From the NCBI RefSeq assembly GCF_030272615.1, contig NC_081412.1, positions 545,734,202-545,798,201 on the forward strand: a stretch of 64,000 nucleotides of DNA. The letters run 5' to 3'. A program made the translations under genes and the position numbers. Under the pieces are notes generated by a model that saw nothing but the letters and a program-made list of their open reading frames with translations, made no database searches and was not told where the DNA came from. This stretch comes from Cryptomeria japonica (taxonomy: Eukaryota > Streptophyta > Pinopsida > Cupressales > Cupressaceae). Of the stretch, positions 12,180 through 22,274 are shown one piece after another. Numbering within the stretch: the stretch's first letter is position 1; every line of letters begins with the position of its first letter.

Positions 12180-15100
12180 TCATGTCATCTGTAACAACCT
12201 TTCATCTAGAATCTTATTCCCTTTCCAATTCTCTTTCTTAGCATATGCAATGAATTTTGTCACGATTCCTTCGATTTCTGTGATTGGAATCTCGGGAAGA
12301 TTCTTGATACTCTCCTCTAAGTGGATGACCTGATCGAATGCATCTAGAAGAGCTGCGTCCCAAGTAGGTTCAAGTTCCTTTGTTCTATCAATCAGGAGCA
12401 TGGTGGCATACATCTGATCATACTGCTCATCTGTAACATCTGCGTCCTTGCGAAAGATGATCTTGATTCTATCCTCAAATTCTTGTATATCTACATCTGT
12501 CTCGACCTCGATCCTTCTGCCAAGAATGGTACGAAGTACCTCAAATACTCTGTCCTGGATCGGATTGATCACCTCCTCAACTTGACCACATCTAACACTG
12601 ATGTCCTCGAAGAGAACACTCTTTATATGAAGTAAGGTTGACCACTGAAACAAACTGTGAGAATCACCTTCTAAGATCCTCTCCTGCGTTAAAATTCTTC
12701 TGGATGTGTGTCTTATCACCTTCAAGACAGGGATGACAACGTCCTTGGTATGGGCAAATGCAGCTACTGTTGCCATCAATCTGTGAATAATCTCAAGAAC
12801 TTGGATAGCCTGATGAATGATCTTCGACATCCTTGTAACAAACTCTATGGCCATTGTATGAGATCTATCCATCCAACTACATGTACGCTGGACCAGGTTC
12901 CTGAATCTTTCTGCTTCATTGATCGATTGAAGGGGCAATGCTTGCACTGGTGATCTAACTGGATCCTGACGTCCCAAAGGTTCGTTGATGTGACTGAAAT
13001 AAGTCCTCCATGCACCGACCTCTCTCTCAAGCTTTCTATTCTTTTCTACTTCTTCCCTAAGCTTGTCCTTCAATGCCTCAAATGTGTCGGTGGCATCATC
13101 TAAAGTCTGCTCTGCTGTGGATGGTCCTAACTCAATAGTCTGTATATGATAGTCTTCTGCTAGGATCTCACCCTCATATTTGTCTGCTGCCGGTGTAGCT
13201 ATCTGCAGTTTTCTAGATCCAGTCTCATCTCGAATCATCTTGGACATCTTTGTAGCCTTCTTCTTCTCTATTGTCATATGTGAACGTCCAACAAGGCTCT
13301 CTAAATCAATTGCATTGTCCTCGTCCTCAATTACGATCACCTTAGTCAATCTTTCCTTCAACCAATCTGGGATATTCGATCTTGTCTCTTGAACTTGAAT
13401 TTCTTTATGTACTATTTCTTCTTGTCTGGGAGGAGATGTCACTTCATTATCTTCTTCTAAATCATAGTCTTGGAGAGATCCATCTGACGAAACACGCTGT
13501 GCCTGTCCTTCCTCCTGTCTGTCATTCTGTACCATCGACTCCATGGACTCTTCCACTCGAACTGTTCTATTCTCTGGTCTAGAAGAAGTACCTGGTGCTT
13601 GATCTTTGTTGGCACCTTGCTTTTTCTTGGAAGACTCTTTCTTTTCCGATCTTTCCTTTCTCTTCGAACCTCTTGAATGGAGATTGCCCTCACTGGCACA
13701 TCGAAGGTTACCTTCACCTGAATTCCTAGGATTAGGATTGCCTTCACTAACACTTGCTCCACCTTCGGTTGGTTTCTCTTCCAAAGTAAAAGACATAGCT
13801 ATGCCTTGTTCTCTCAACTTCTGATGTTGAACGTCTACCCATCTGCGAGTACAAGACAAGACTGGTGCCATCAAATCATCTAAATCCACGGCCTCGGGCT
13901 CATTCCAATTCAAACTTATTGTTTTGCTTTCTCTATCATATGAAGACTGGATGTGCCTGCCATTGTCCTGAGCTTGGTCGGCCACTCTGTAAATCCTGCA
14001 TTTCCTGATGAAATCCAAAGGCAATCTAGAATGTATCTTTCGTTTCACTTCGAGATCATCTAAGAGGTTCATCACAAAATCTTCAATTTGGTGCTCATGT
14101 TTAAATCTTTTACCGACCGTCTCCTCTAAATGTCCATGTGGATCAAAACTATTCCTCCAAGCAAAAGATGAAAAAGAATACAAGGCTAACTCCTTCTCTG
14201 CGTCATCCATGGCTAAGACATTAGGACATACCTCAACTGAATTACCCAAAATAATAGGTACCTGGACTCCATTCTGATGTCTGTGTCTGAATGCCTTCAC
14301 ATATGCTGCCAACTGCCTTGTTACTTCAAGTAACACAATTCTGTCTGTCGGGTACCTCGGCAACATGTATGGAGGTAAAGGACATCCATGCACTCTAATG
14401 TAAGTGAACTTGGGAAACTGAATGAACCAAGCACCGTACCTCTTGATGAACTCCTGGGCGTCCTGAGATAATCTGTTGTGAATCCCTCCTTGCAACGTCC
14501 TTGTGATGTTCATCGTGAAAGTATCATTGACTAACTTGTAGTTCTTCCCTGGTGGATGATGCAAGTAGGTATAGGATTCACAAGCTCTGACCTCGCCGGG
14601 TCCTCTTCCAATCACTCCTCTGTGAGGTAGTCCTGCGTATTCAACGCTCCTGATTAAGGCATAGATGACGTATGAACTCATGTGGAAGGACTTAGTAGCC
14701 CCGAGTCTTCTCAACTGTACGTCTAAGCAATGGCTAATTATTCTAGCCCAATGTATCGTACCCTTTCCTTGAACAATCACCTGGATGAAGTAAAACATCC
14801 ACTTCTCAAAATAGAAAGCATGAGGTGCTCCTGTAACTCTGTTGAGCATGGTAATCAAATCTCTGTATTCCTCCTGGAAATCAATCCGGTGCGGTGTGTT
14901 CGGTACTTTGCTCAGACGGGGACGACTCTTGAGTAGCCAGTTCTTGTTGATTATGCTTAGGCAAGCATCTGGATCATCATCGTACACTGATCTGGCTCCT
15001 TCAATGCTCTTGTATATCATGTCCCTGTGCTCTGGAAGATGGAAGGCTTCACTTATAGCTTCCTCTGAAAGGTACGCCAAAGTGTTTCCCTCATTGGACA

Positions 15101-15401
15101 CAATTGTCCTGGACTGTGGATTGTAGTGACGGGCACTCTCGATCATCAACTCGTGGCACTGAATAGCTGGAGGAAAACCGGCCGCCTTGATGATGCCACT
15201 CTCTATAATTCTCTGGGCGACAGGTGATGGCTTGCCGATGTAAGGGACCTCTCGAAACTTCTTCGTGCTAAAGTTCCCCAAGTTGGTATCTCCAATGTTG
15301 CTCCACTTCGACACGATCTTGGTCTCTACTTCTTCGGTCTTCTGATCTTCTTTCATGAGAGCCGAGCGGCTGGTGGATGCTCCCGCCTTTGGGGTCGCCA
15401 T
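12180..15401 (-). CDS. LTR-borne ORF, about 1,073 aa, unknown function
   Basis: The start is the ATG at 15401 (MATPKAG), just after a splice acceptor TGTGTAG|GT. The open frame upstream (to 15485) is probably intron. Residues about 30-560 form a globular region with no sure family match; the WMFYFIQV...IHWARIISHCLD segment loosely recalls plant transposon-associated 'Transposase_32'/plant mobile domains, a weak guess. About 575-610 holds repeated SEGN segments, then a basic NLS-like stretch GSKRKERSEKKESSKKK. VIVIEDED, near residue 687, resembles a SUMO-interacting motif. A Lys/Glu-rich coiled coil (about 785-820) and an all-helical C-terminus follow. It lies wholly inside the LTR U3, in sense. 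The copy in A has the same layout with two stops. No gag, protease or RT motif is present. Confidence 0.72.
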   Translation of the reverse strand: MATPKAGASTSRSALMKEDQKTEEVETKIVSKWSNIGDTNLGNFSTKKFREVPYIGKPSPVAQRIIESGIIKAAGFPPAIQCHELMIESARHYNPQSRTIVSNEGNTLAYLSEEAISEAFHLPEHRDMIYKSIEGARSVYDDDPDACLSIINKNWLLKSRPRLSKVPNTPHRIDFQEEYRDLITMLNRVTGAPHAFYFEKWMFYFIQVIVQGKGTIHWARIISHCLDVQLRRLGATKSFHMSSYVIYALIRSVEYAGLPHRGVIGRGPGEVRACESYTYLHHPPGKNYKLVNDTFTMNITRTLQGGIHNRLSQDAQEFIKRYGAWFIQFPKFTYIRVHGCPLPPYMLPRYPTDRIVLLEVTRQLAAYVKAFRHRHQNGVQVPIILGNSVEVCPNVLAMDDAEKELALYSFSSFAWRNSFDPHGHLEETVGKRFKHEHQIEDFVMNLLDDLEVKRKIHSRLPLDFIRKCRIYRVADQAQDNGRHIQSSYDRESKTISLNWNEPEAVDLDDLMAPVLSCTRRWVDVQHQKLREQGIAMSFTLEEKPTEGGASVSEGNPNPRNSGEGNLRCASEGNLHSRGSKRKERSEKKESSKKKQGANKDQAPGTSSRPENRTVRVEESMESMVQNDRQEEGQAQRVSSDGSLQDYDLEEDNEVTSPPRQEEIVHKEIQVQETRSNIPDWLKERLTKVIVIEDEDNAIDLESLVGRSHMTIEKKKATKMSKMIRDETGSRKLQIATPAADKYEGEILAEDYHIQTIELGPSTAEQTLDDATDTFEALKDKLREEVEKNRKLEREVGAWRTYFSHINEPLGRQDPVRSPVQALPLQSINEAERFRNLVQRTCSWMDRSHTMAIEFVTRMSKIIHQAIQVLEIIHRLMATVAAFAHTKDVVIPVLKVIRHTSRRILTQERILEGDSHSLFQWSTLLHIKSVLFEDISVRCGQVEEVINPIQDRVFEVLRTILGRRIEVETDVDIQEFEDRIKIIFRKDADVTDEQYDQMYATMLLIDRTKELEPTWDAALLDAFDQVIHLEESIKNLPEIPITEIEGIVTKFIAYAKKENWKGNKILDERLLQMT

Positions 15402-15403
15402 AC

Positions 15404-15610
15404 CTACACAACACTTCATTATAAGAAATAGATTTTGCAATAAATAACGGTGAATAAGAGAGACAAAGTTTTTAGGAAACCTCATGATAAGTCTCTAGAG
15501 TTATCATTTCCTAAAAACAACGATTGAGCTAAGAGAAATCCAAAAAAACAAAATTTCAAAATTTGGAATATGACGATGAATGAATAAAGCAATAAAAAAA
15601 ATCGCCATAC
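15404..15610 (-). other. 5' UTR intron of the LTR-borne gene (B)
   Basis: The donor is TTGAG|GTATGG and the acceptor TGTTGTGTAG|G on the minus strand. Both are conserved in the A copy at 40041 and 40256. The intron ends two bases before the proposed start codon. Confidence 0.55.
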
Positions 15611-16059
15611 CTCAATAGAGAGCTAACTCTAGAATGCAAAAACAAAATTCGCCTAGGCAAAATTTGAGGTATAAAATAGTCTTCAATGTGGTCTCCTCAA
15701 AATTGACTTTGCCACCTCTGGGGTGAACGTGATCTTCAAGTATCGCCTTAGACGTGGTCTTCAAATCTTAACAAATTTGCCTTGACAAATCGCTCAAACA
15801 AATCCTCCAAGTCCTTAGCAAATTCGCCTTAATGTATCTTCAAGTTCGCATTTGGTGTGGTCTTCAAATTCGCACCACCCTTGATAACTAAGCGCCACCC
15901 TTGGTCTTCAACGTAATTCGCACTCCACACAAGATGATATTAGCGCCACCTTTGGTTTGAAATCGCAACACCTTTGAACACACTTCGCACTATATTCGCC
16001 TCTTCTTGATTCGCATGAAGAAAGGTAAAAATGATTATGTGAAAATGGACATTTCACTC

Positions 16060-16075
16060 CCCTTATAAATAGCGC
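16060..16075 (-). promoter_or_regulatory. promoter of the LTR-borne gene (B)
   Basis: On the minus strand GCGCTATTTATAAGGGG is a TATA box, about 450 bases upstream of the proposed intron donor. The equivalent position in LTR A has GCGCCTATATAAGAGAGG (about 39750). This makes two promoters per LTR. Confidence 0.55.
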
Positions 16076-16424
16076 TCATATCCTTTCACCCCTTAGGCCG
16101 ACTTGACAAATAAAACCATTTTTTAAATGATTTGCAATAAAATAACAAGGCCGACTTGCCTAATTGGGCGCTTCAAATCGATTTTATATTAACTAAATAA
16201 TTAATTATTAATGCCTTGCGTTTTTTAAATGAGAATTTCGATTTTTAATAAAGGCAAAAAATAATTAATAAAAGATAACGCCATATTAAATGCTAAATAA
16301 AAATGGATTTTCAATTTTTTTTAAATCGATTTAGCATTTAAGGAAAATTTGAATTGTTTAATTTGGCGCCAAAACTGAAGAAAAAAAAAAAAAAGGAAGG
16401 GACGTACCTCATCGCTCTGGTCCC

Positions 16425-18200
16425 TTGGAGAGGGACAGGAGCGATTCACCATTTTTGTCTTGACTTTTGCATTTCTTACGTCCAACTCCTTTATCTCCAC
16501 GTTGAAAATCAATCATCTTGATGGTCCTTCGAATTTGATCGCCTTGTGTGCGCATATGGGTGTCCTTTAAGTGTATATCGCCCTGGTCCTTGTCCAAAGG
16601 ACAGGAGCGATCTTCTAATTTCCACGTTCAATATGCATCTTCTATCTTCGATCTTTCATTGTTAGCGAACAACACCTATGCTCGTTCCTTTTGCGTTTGT
16701 TTCATTTGTTTGCACGAAGTATTTGGACGCTCTAAGGGATCATCGCCCTTGTCCCTTGGAGAGGGACAGGAGCGATCCACGTTTTCTCCTTAACCTTGGC
16801 AATTTTAAACTTCAATCTTCGTTGTGATGTCTTCTAAACGTTGTCCCTTACCTCGCTTAACCTCGCTTCGCTTTGATCTTGAAGGAACGTGAGTGTTTTT
16901 AATAGTATCGCCTTGGTCCTTGTCCAAAGGACAGGAGCGATGTGAGCTTTTACCTTGATTGGCAATGTTTGGACGTTCAACACTCTTGCGAGTTATCTTC
17001 AAACGATGCCTTGGACCATATGCTATCTTATGACGTCTTGACTTAGTTTGAATTTGAAGCAAAATGAGGAATCCAAAGCAAATCGCCCTGGTCCCTTGGA
17101 GAGGGACAGGAGCGATATAGTCTCCATGTTCAAAATGATGATCATTTTACGTTCAAAACCTTTGTATATCATCCTTTTATCATACCATGGACCCTCTAAA
17201 ACATTGCAACATCTTGTCCTTACGTAAATTTTGCATGAAATGACCAATGCATTCAACATCGCCCTGGTCCCTTCCTGAGGGACAGGAGCGAACTAGGCTA
17301 TAGGGTGTCAATCTCTTCATTTTAACGTCCTTTGAGTGTTTGCGCATGATGAAGACGCCTTGAAATGTCCCTCGCCACCTTGTCTTGACTTGTGTCGACC
17401 TTGAACTTTGGAGGAACGACCTTGAACTTGCGTAGGAAGTATCATCACCATTGTATCGCCCTGGTCCCTTGGAGTGGGACAGGAGCGATCCTTCCCTTGT
17501 GGCCACTATCTCACTTTGCCAGGTTCCAAGTTTATATTCAACGGACTCGTCCTTCTTCACTCTATTCGTCCATGCCTTGACATCATCTGTAACTCTGCAA
17601 GGAAAGCAATTATATCAAAAATCGCTCTGGTCCCTTCCTGAGGGACAGGAGCGAACTAGGCATGTAACACTGTTATGGACGTCCCAAAAATCTTCAATTT
17701 ATATTCAACGCATTTATCTCATGTTTTCCCTTGTTTTTGAACGTAAACTTGCCTTGACCTTTGTCTGGATTTTGCATAATGAAGGAAATCGCTCTGGTCC
17801 CCGGGAGAGGGACGAGAGCTACAAGGTACCTCGCCCTGGTCCCTTGGAGAGGGACAGGAGCGATTTGGTCAATATAGGTCATTCTCCTTCGTTTCTGCAT
17901 CTCAAATTATATTCATTTGGCAAAGCATCTTCCTTCGGACGTCCTCAAATTGTTAAGTTTTCGAAATCTTGCAAGGACAAGGCGAAATTTGAATTGTAGC
18001 TCCGGTCCTTCACTGAGGGACAGGAGCGATTTTCCTCCTGGAGGCATTTCTGTGCTCATGAAAATCTTCAATTTATATTCAATGGAAAGATATCGCCGTT
18101 CTCCATCACATCCAACTTGAAATTTGTTTGGACTCTGCAGGGATGATGAGATATTTGAAAATGAGCTCCCGTCCTTCACTGAGGGACAGGAGCGATTTTG
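16425..18200. repeat. twelve-copy hairpin array in LTR B
   Basis: Twelve copies of a roughly 33-base hairpin (form TCGCYCTGGTCCC...GGGACAGGAGCGA) start near 16425, 16580, 16745, 16908, 17083, 17261, 17456, 17624, 17790, 17831, 17997 and 18165. Spacing is about 155-195 bp, except one 41-bp step. Spacers are diverged. Stem changes are often compensated: TCCCT/AGGGA in some copies, TCCTT/AAGGA in others. The A array has the same number of copies and the same short step. Confidence 0.85.
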
Positions 18201-18637
18201 CTCCTACAGGCCAAAATAACAAGATTTTTCACATTCTAACACTTCACGAGGCGAAAACAAATCAATTCCAATGCCCAGGATCAAAATTCAAAAAAGTCAA
18301 AATTTGGTCAAAATATTCAATCGGACAAAAATTCACATTGACGGTCAACACTTAGACAAATTCAAGCTCTGCATTAACATTCCAATTGAAAATTAGACCA
18401 TTTTGGCGAATTCATTGCATTCAAAATTTGCATCCTAGAAAAGGAAGCTCAAAAGCTCTCAAAAACGACTGGATTTTGGCCTGAAAAGACAAAAATTAAA
18501 ACCCTAAGGCTTGACCCTAAATCCAGACGACTAACTAACTAACAAAACCCTAAAAACGAAAGCAAAAGCGAGCGAAAAACGAGCAAAAAGAGGGGGTCCC
18601 CATTTGCGATGGGGCGATGTGTGAAATGGTCACAACA

Positions 18638-19325
18638 GTATTACACAGTCATTTCAAATGACTGATGACTGTGTAATACACAGTCATTTGAAAATGAATG
18701 TGTATTACACAGTCATTTGAAATGACTGTGACTGTGTAATGATGACTGTGTAATACACAGTCATTTGAAATGACTGTGACTGTGTAATGATGACTGTGTA
18801 ATACACAGTCATTTGAAAATTTGAAATGACTGTGTATTACACAGTCATTTGAAAATTGAAATGACTGTGACTGTGTAATACACAGTCATTTGAAATGACT
18901 GTGACTGTGTAATGATGACTGTGTAATACACAGTCATTTGAAAATTTGAAATGACTGTGTATTACACAGTCATTTGAAAATTGAAATGACTGTGATTGTG
19001 TAATGATGACTGTGTAATACACAGTCATTTGAAAATTTGAAATGACTGTGTATTACACAGTCATTTGAAATGACTGTGACTGTGTAATACACAGTCATTT
19101 TCAAATGACTGTGTATTACACAGTCATTTCAAATGACTGATGACTGTGTAATACACAGTCATTTGAAATGACTGTAAATTGTAATTACTAATTACTAATG
19201 ATTGTGTATTACACAGTCATTTGAAATGACTGTGACTGTGTAATACACAGTCATTTGAAATGACTAAGACTGTGTAATACACAGTCATTTTCAAATGACT
19301 GTGTATTACACAGTCTTAGTCATTC
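18638..19325. repeat. palindromic satellite inside hAT, right block
   Basis: Continuation of the 10720-11131 block, with many copies of TGACTGTGTAATACACAGTCA in both orientations. The join with the left block is marked by the GTATT duplication around LTR B. Translations across it, such as 18837-19028, are artefacts. Confidence 0.85.
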
Positions 19326-19718
19326 GAAATAAAACAATACAAAAAGATACCTGGTCGTGCGTGCAAATGCAAACAATACAGTCATTTTGACTGTGTAATA
19401 CACAGTCATTATTCGAAATAAAACAATACAAAAAGATCCCTGGTCGTGCGTGCAAATGCAAACAATACAGTCATTTTGACTGTGTAGTACACAGTCATTT
19501 CAAATGACTGTGTATTACACAGTCAAAATGACTGTGTATTCGAAATAAAACAATACAAAAAGATACCTGGTCGTGCGTGCAAATGCAAACAATACAGTCA
19601 TTTTGACTGTGTAATACACAGTCATTTCAAATGACTGTGTATTACACAGTCAAAATGACTGTGTATTCGAAATGAAACAATACAAAAAGATACCTGGTTG
19701 TGCGTGCAAATGCAAACC
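19326..19718. repeat. four-copy repeat containing a splice-donor-like site
   Basis: The segment CGAAATAAAACAATACAAA, with the following ATACCTGGTCGTGCGTGC, occurs near 19326, 19414, 19541 and 19668, alternating with the palindromic satellite. On the minus strand each copy except the second (which has GATCCC) contains CGACCAG|GTATC, a donor-like site. The outermost copy could be the original end of a 5' UTR exon and the others duplications of it. Confidence 0.5.
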
Positions 19719-20920
19719 CTATGCAAATCGCGTGGCGTTTTTTGCCTTCCGGAGTCGCGCGAGCCGTGAAATGGAATAAAGACTTCGGTTTTTTTTTTGC
19801 CTGCGACTTAAGTCGCGTTTTTCTCGCATTTTGTGCCGCGTTTCGGGCGGGTTTTGGCCATTAACAGCGATTATTTGCCAAAAAAATCGCGGCGAGTATA
19901 TAAAAAAATCGCCCCGAGTATTTCCGCGATTAACTCGCGCGGGATTATGGATCGCGATTACTCGCGAGTTTTTGAATTGCTCGCCGAGTTTTTCATCTAT
20001 GGTTATGGGTATCAACTCTTTCCTCCTTCCCAGCAATGGTGATATACTTTGTGAGTTTATAGCATGTTTGTTTGAGTTTTGAATTTTCTAAGCTAAATCG
20101 AAATTCCTAGGCTTAGCGTGGTTTTCTGTTTTGCATTGGGGTGCATGCAAAATTAATAAGGGGTTGTTTGTATCTTGGTTTTAGTTGGTTGTTGTTGCAC
20201 ATGATATATTGTGGGTTTGAGACTGGTTTGAAGTGATTTGGATGGGTATTGAGGGAGTTATGAGCTTTTTAGAGTTTTCATAGGCTGCTGATTTGTAATT
20301 CCAGCTTGCAGATTGGTTTTAGCAGAAATTCATGTTTCTTGTTGGGATAATTTGCATTATTCTCCTTCTCTTATCTCTCTTTTTGTAAGGTTAAGTAGTA
20401 GTACTACTAACTAGTTCTTCTTTGTAATTCTCATCCCACTGAAAAAGTGGAAGAGGCTGGCTTGCCGCCTACTATCAAGGGAAATTGTAATTTCAGTCCT
20501 CCCACTGCATAAGTGGTCGAGTGATAGTTATGTGTAATGGTCCTCCCGCTGCATAAGCGGTCATGTTGAGGTTGATATGTAATTGCAGTCCTCTCACTGA
20601 AATATTGCGGTTGAGTGATTCTTATTTTGTGTATCTTACTTGGTTGGTTCACCGCCAAGTTTCCTTGTTCTCCCGCTGGATAAGCGGAAGGGGCTGGCTT
20701 GCCGCCCAAGCATTGCATTGTATTTCTGTTTCTTAAGCTAATGATCCCCTCAACACCGTATGCTGTCACCTTCCCACATTGGGCACTTGGTGATCTGAAA
20801 GTGGAAGGGTTACTTTCCCAGTATGTTTTAGTTTATGATTTCTAACCTTAATGGGTTAATTTCTTGTTGATGTTTATTGTTGGCCTTAAAAAAAAAAACA
20901 AAAAAATTGGGATACTACAG

Positions 20921-20935
20921 TGGTATCAGAGCTGG
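20921..20935 (+). other. primer-binding site of D (initiator tRNA-Met)
   Basis: TGGTATCAGAGCTGG lies one base after the 5' LTR end at 20919. TGGTATCAGAGC is the usual site complementary to plant initiator tRNA-Met in Ty3/gypsy elements. Confidence 0.92.
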
Positions 20936-21044
20936 TTTTCTTGCTAGCCTGTGAGTTTCAGTGGGTTCAGAAGTCTCCATGAGTGACAGAGACGTCAAAT
21001 ACTACAACAGAGAGCAGAAGAGATAGTAGTTTCAGATTCCGATA

Positions 21045-22274
21045 ATGTCGGAAGAGGACACTTATTCAGAAGTATTGAGAAACAGAGGGAAGGATTTAGA
21101 TTCTTCAGATTCAGTGGATTCAATGGCAGATAAGACTACAGAAAAAAATGAGGCACCTGATAAGAAGGCTGAGAGACAATTCAATGCCATGATGGACATG
21201 ATGTCTCTACTGTTGGCCAAGCTTAACCAGAACGTTGTTGGAGTCTCTAATCAACCCAACAATGGACAGGAAGCTAGCACTTCTAACACTCCTGTAGGCA
21301 ATGGAATCGGGAGTAACAATGGAGGTTTAGCCCCAAGGCCTTTACAACCTGTATTTCTGCCAAGAGAAGTACAACAAGCTGAAATAGAGATACCCACAGC
21401 TAATGAAATAAGAAGCAGCTACATGGAGTTTGCTTCCCTTCCTGGTGAGATCCGAGATATCCTAACTCTAGATCAGTTTATGAATCAGGAAATGAAGAGA
21501 GGAAGGAGGAATGACTATAAGTCTGCTGCCCCAAGAGATTATCAGCAAGCTCTTGGAAGAGTGACCTTAGCACGCTTTGATGGAAGCGCTAAGAGTACAA
21601 CTAGAACATGGGTACAGAAGTTGGACAATTACTTGTCCTTGAGGCCTATGCCGGAGGAGGATGCCATCAAGTTTGCTACCTTACACTTGGATGGAGTGGC
21701 CCATGAATGGTGGTACCATGGGTTGGTCACCCTTGGTCATAACTTAATCACCACCTACGCTGATTTCACCAACAAGCTGATTGAGAGATTCGACACCAGG
21801 GATCCAGAGGTGAAGTTTAGAGAACTTGCACAACTCAGGCAGCAAGGTTCATTGGACACTTACGTGATTGAATTTCAAAACCTATCACTCATGGTGAGTA
21901 GCATCTCAGAGAAGCGGTTGGTTGTCCTTTTCATTGAAGGACTTGACGAACCATTGAGAGGTTGGGTCAAAGCTTTTGATCCGCCCACCCTGGCAGAAGC
22001 TATTAAAAAATCTCGAAGCATGGAGTTGGCTGCTCCAAGGAGTAAAATTCAGTCCAAGCCTTTCCCTTTCAGAAAGGATAAGAAGTTCACGAATCAGACC
22101 AAGAGTTTCCCTCCTCGTATGGATGATGAGCTCCGTGAAGAGCTTCGGAGGAAGAATCTTTGTTACTCTTGCAGAGAACCTTGGGTCCTCGGACATAAGT
22201 GTCATGGAAAGGGGAATTTGCATCAGATGGAGTGCTATTCAGCAAATGGATCAGATTCTGAAATTTCAGAATAG
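21045..22274 (+). pseudogene. D gag
   Basis: A 409-codon open frame that starts 125 bases after the LTR. The Retrotrans_gag core spans about residues 176-300 (ARFDGSAK...TWVQKLDNYL...GVAHEWWYH...FTNKLIERF). A zinc knuckle of chromovirus form, CYSCREPWVLGHKC, follows at about residues 373-386. The product would form the virus-like particle and bind genomic RNA. It ends at TAG 22272, after which the reading continues in the same frame (QIKVEDN...) toward protease. The stop is therefore probably a Gln-to-stop change in a fused gag-pol frame, and the element is inactive. Confidence 0.85.

Larger units (their letters stand above)
11132..18637 (-). mobile_element. solo LTR B, 7.5 kb, carrying its own gene
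   Basis: On the + strand it begins TGTTGACGTG and ends GGTCACAACA, with GTATT duplicated at 11127-11131 and 18638-18642. There is no primer site or gag-pol, so it is a solo LTR left by LTR-LTR recombination. It is minus-oriented and matches the 3' LTR of element A (37229-44531) along its whole length. In sense order it has the start hairpin, a twelve-copy hairpin array (16425-18200), a promoter (about 16065), a 5' intron (15610-15404), an ORF of 1,073 codons (15401-12180), then the LTR's own TATA box (about 11990) and U5. Confidence 0.92.
10521..19718 (-). other. likely 5' UTR intron of the hAT transposase gene
   Basis: Just upstream of the start codon, on the minus strand, a pyrimidine-rich tract ends TTTTGCTAG|G (AG at 10522-10521), a plausible acceptor. 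Near the 5' end of the element, GCACGCACGACCAG|GTATC (around 19690-19705) looks like a donor. If both are used, the first intron contains all of the palindromic satellite and now also solo LTR B. The donor segment is repeated in 19326-19718. This is inference from splice-site likeness only. Confidence 0.35.
7645..20001 (-). mobile_element. hAT-family DNA transposon, autonomous-looking
   Basis: The ends are perfect 18-bp terminal inverted repeats, CATAGATGAAAAACTCGG at 7645-7662 and its complement at 19984-20001. They are flanked by the 8-bp duplication GTTATGGG (7637-7644 and 20002-20009), the length typical of hAT. It carries a three-exon transposase on the minus strand (10492-8069). It also has subterminal ACTCGG-type repeats, an internal palindromic satellite, and a nested 7.5-kb solo LTR (11132-18637). 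Its own length is about 4.85 kb. It sits in the 5' LTR of D. Confidence 0.93.
6658..20919 (+). repeat. 5' LTR of D, split by a hAT transposon
   Basis: The two parts, 6658-7644 and 20010-20919, sum to about 1,897 bp against about 1,896 bp for the 3' LTR. The join matches the uninterrupted 3' LTR at about 26760, where GTTATGGG occurs once. The first 140 bases differ from the 3' LTR at nine positions by eye. Each LTR carries two copies of a palindrome with ACTTACTA/TAGTAAGT arms. Confidence 0.9.

Noticed and set aside
17451-17999. 182-codon ORF on the + strand
   Set aside because: It runs through the hairpin array and repeats RPGPLERDRSD-type peptides made by the hairpin itself; many similar short ORFs occur in both strands of all four arrays.
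16425-18200. CRISPR-like array (regularly spaced palindromic repeats)
   Set aside because: Repeats vary, spacers are about 135 bp and diverged copies of one another, and the setting is a plant LTR. It is a hairpin array, not CRISPR.
18837-19028. 63-codon ORF (CVLHSHYTV repeats)
   Set aside because: Translation of the palindromic satellite; no independent evidence of coding.
19719-20082. ORFs of 69-105 codons near the right hAT end
   Set aside because: They overlap the subterminal repeats and the LTR junction, overlap each other on both strands and have no domain.
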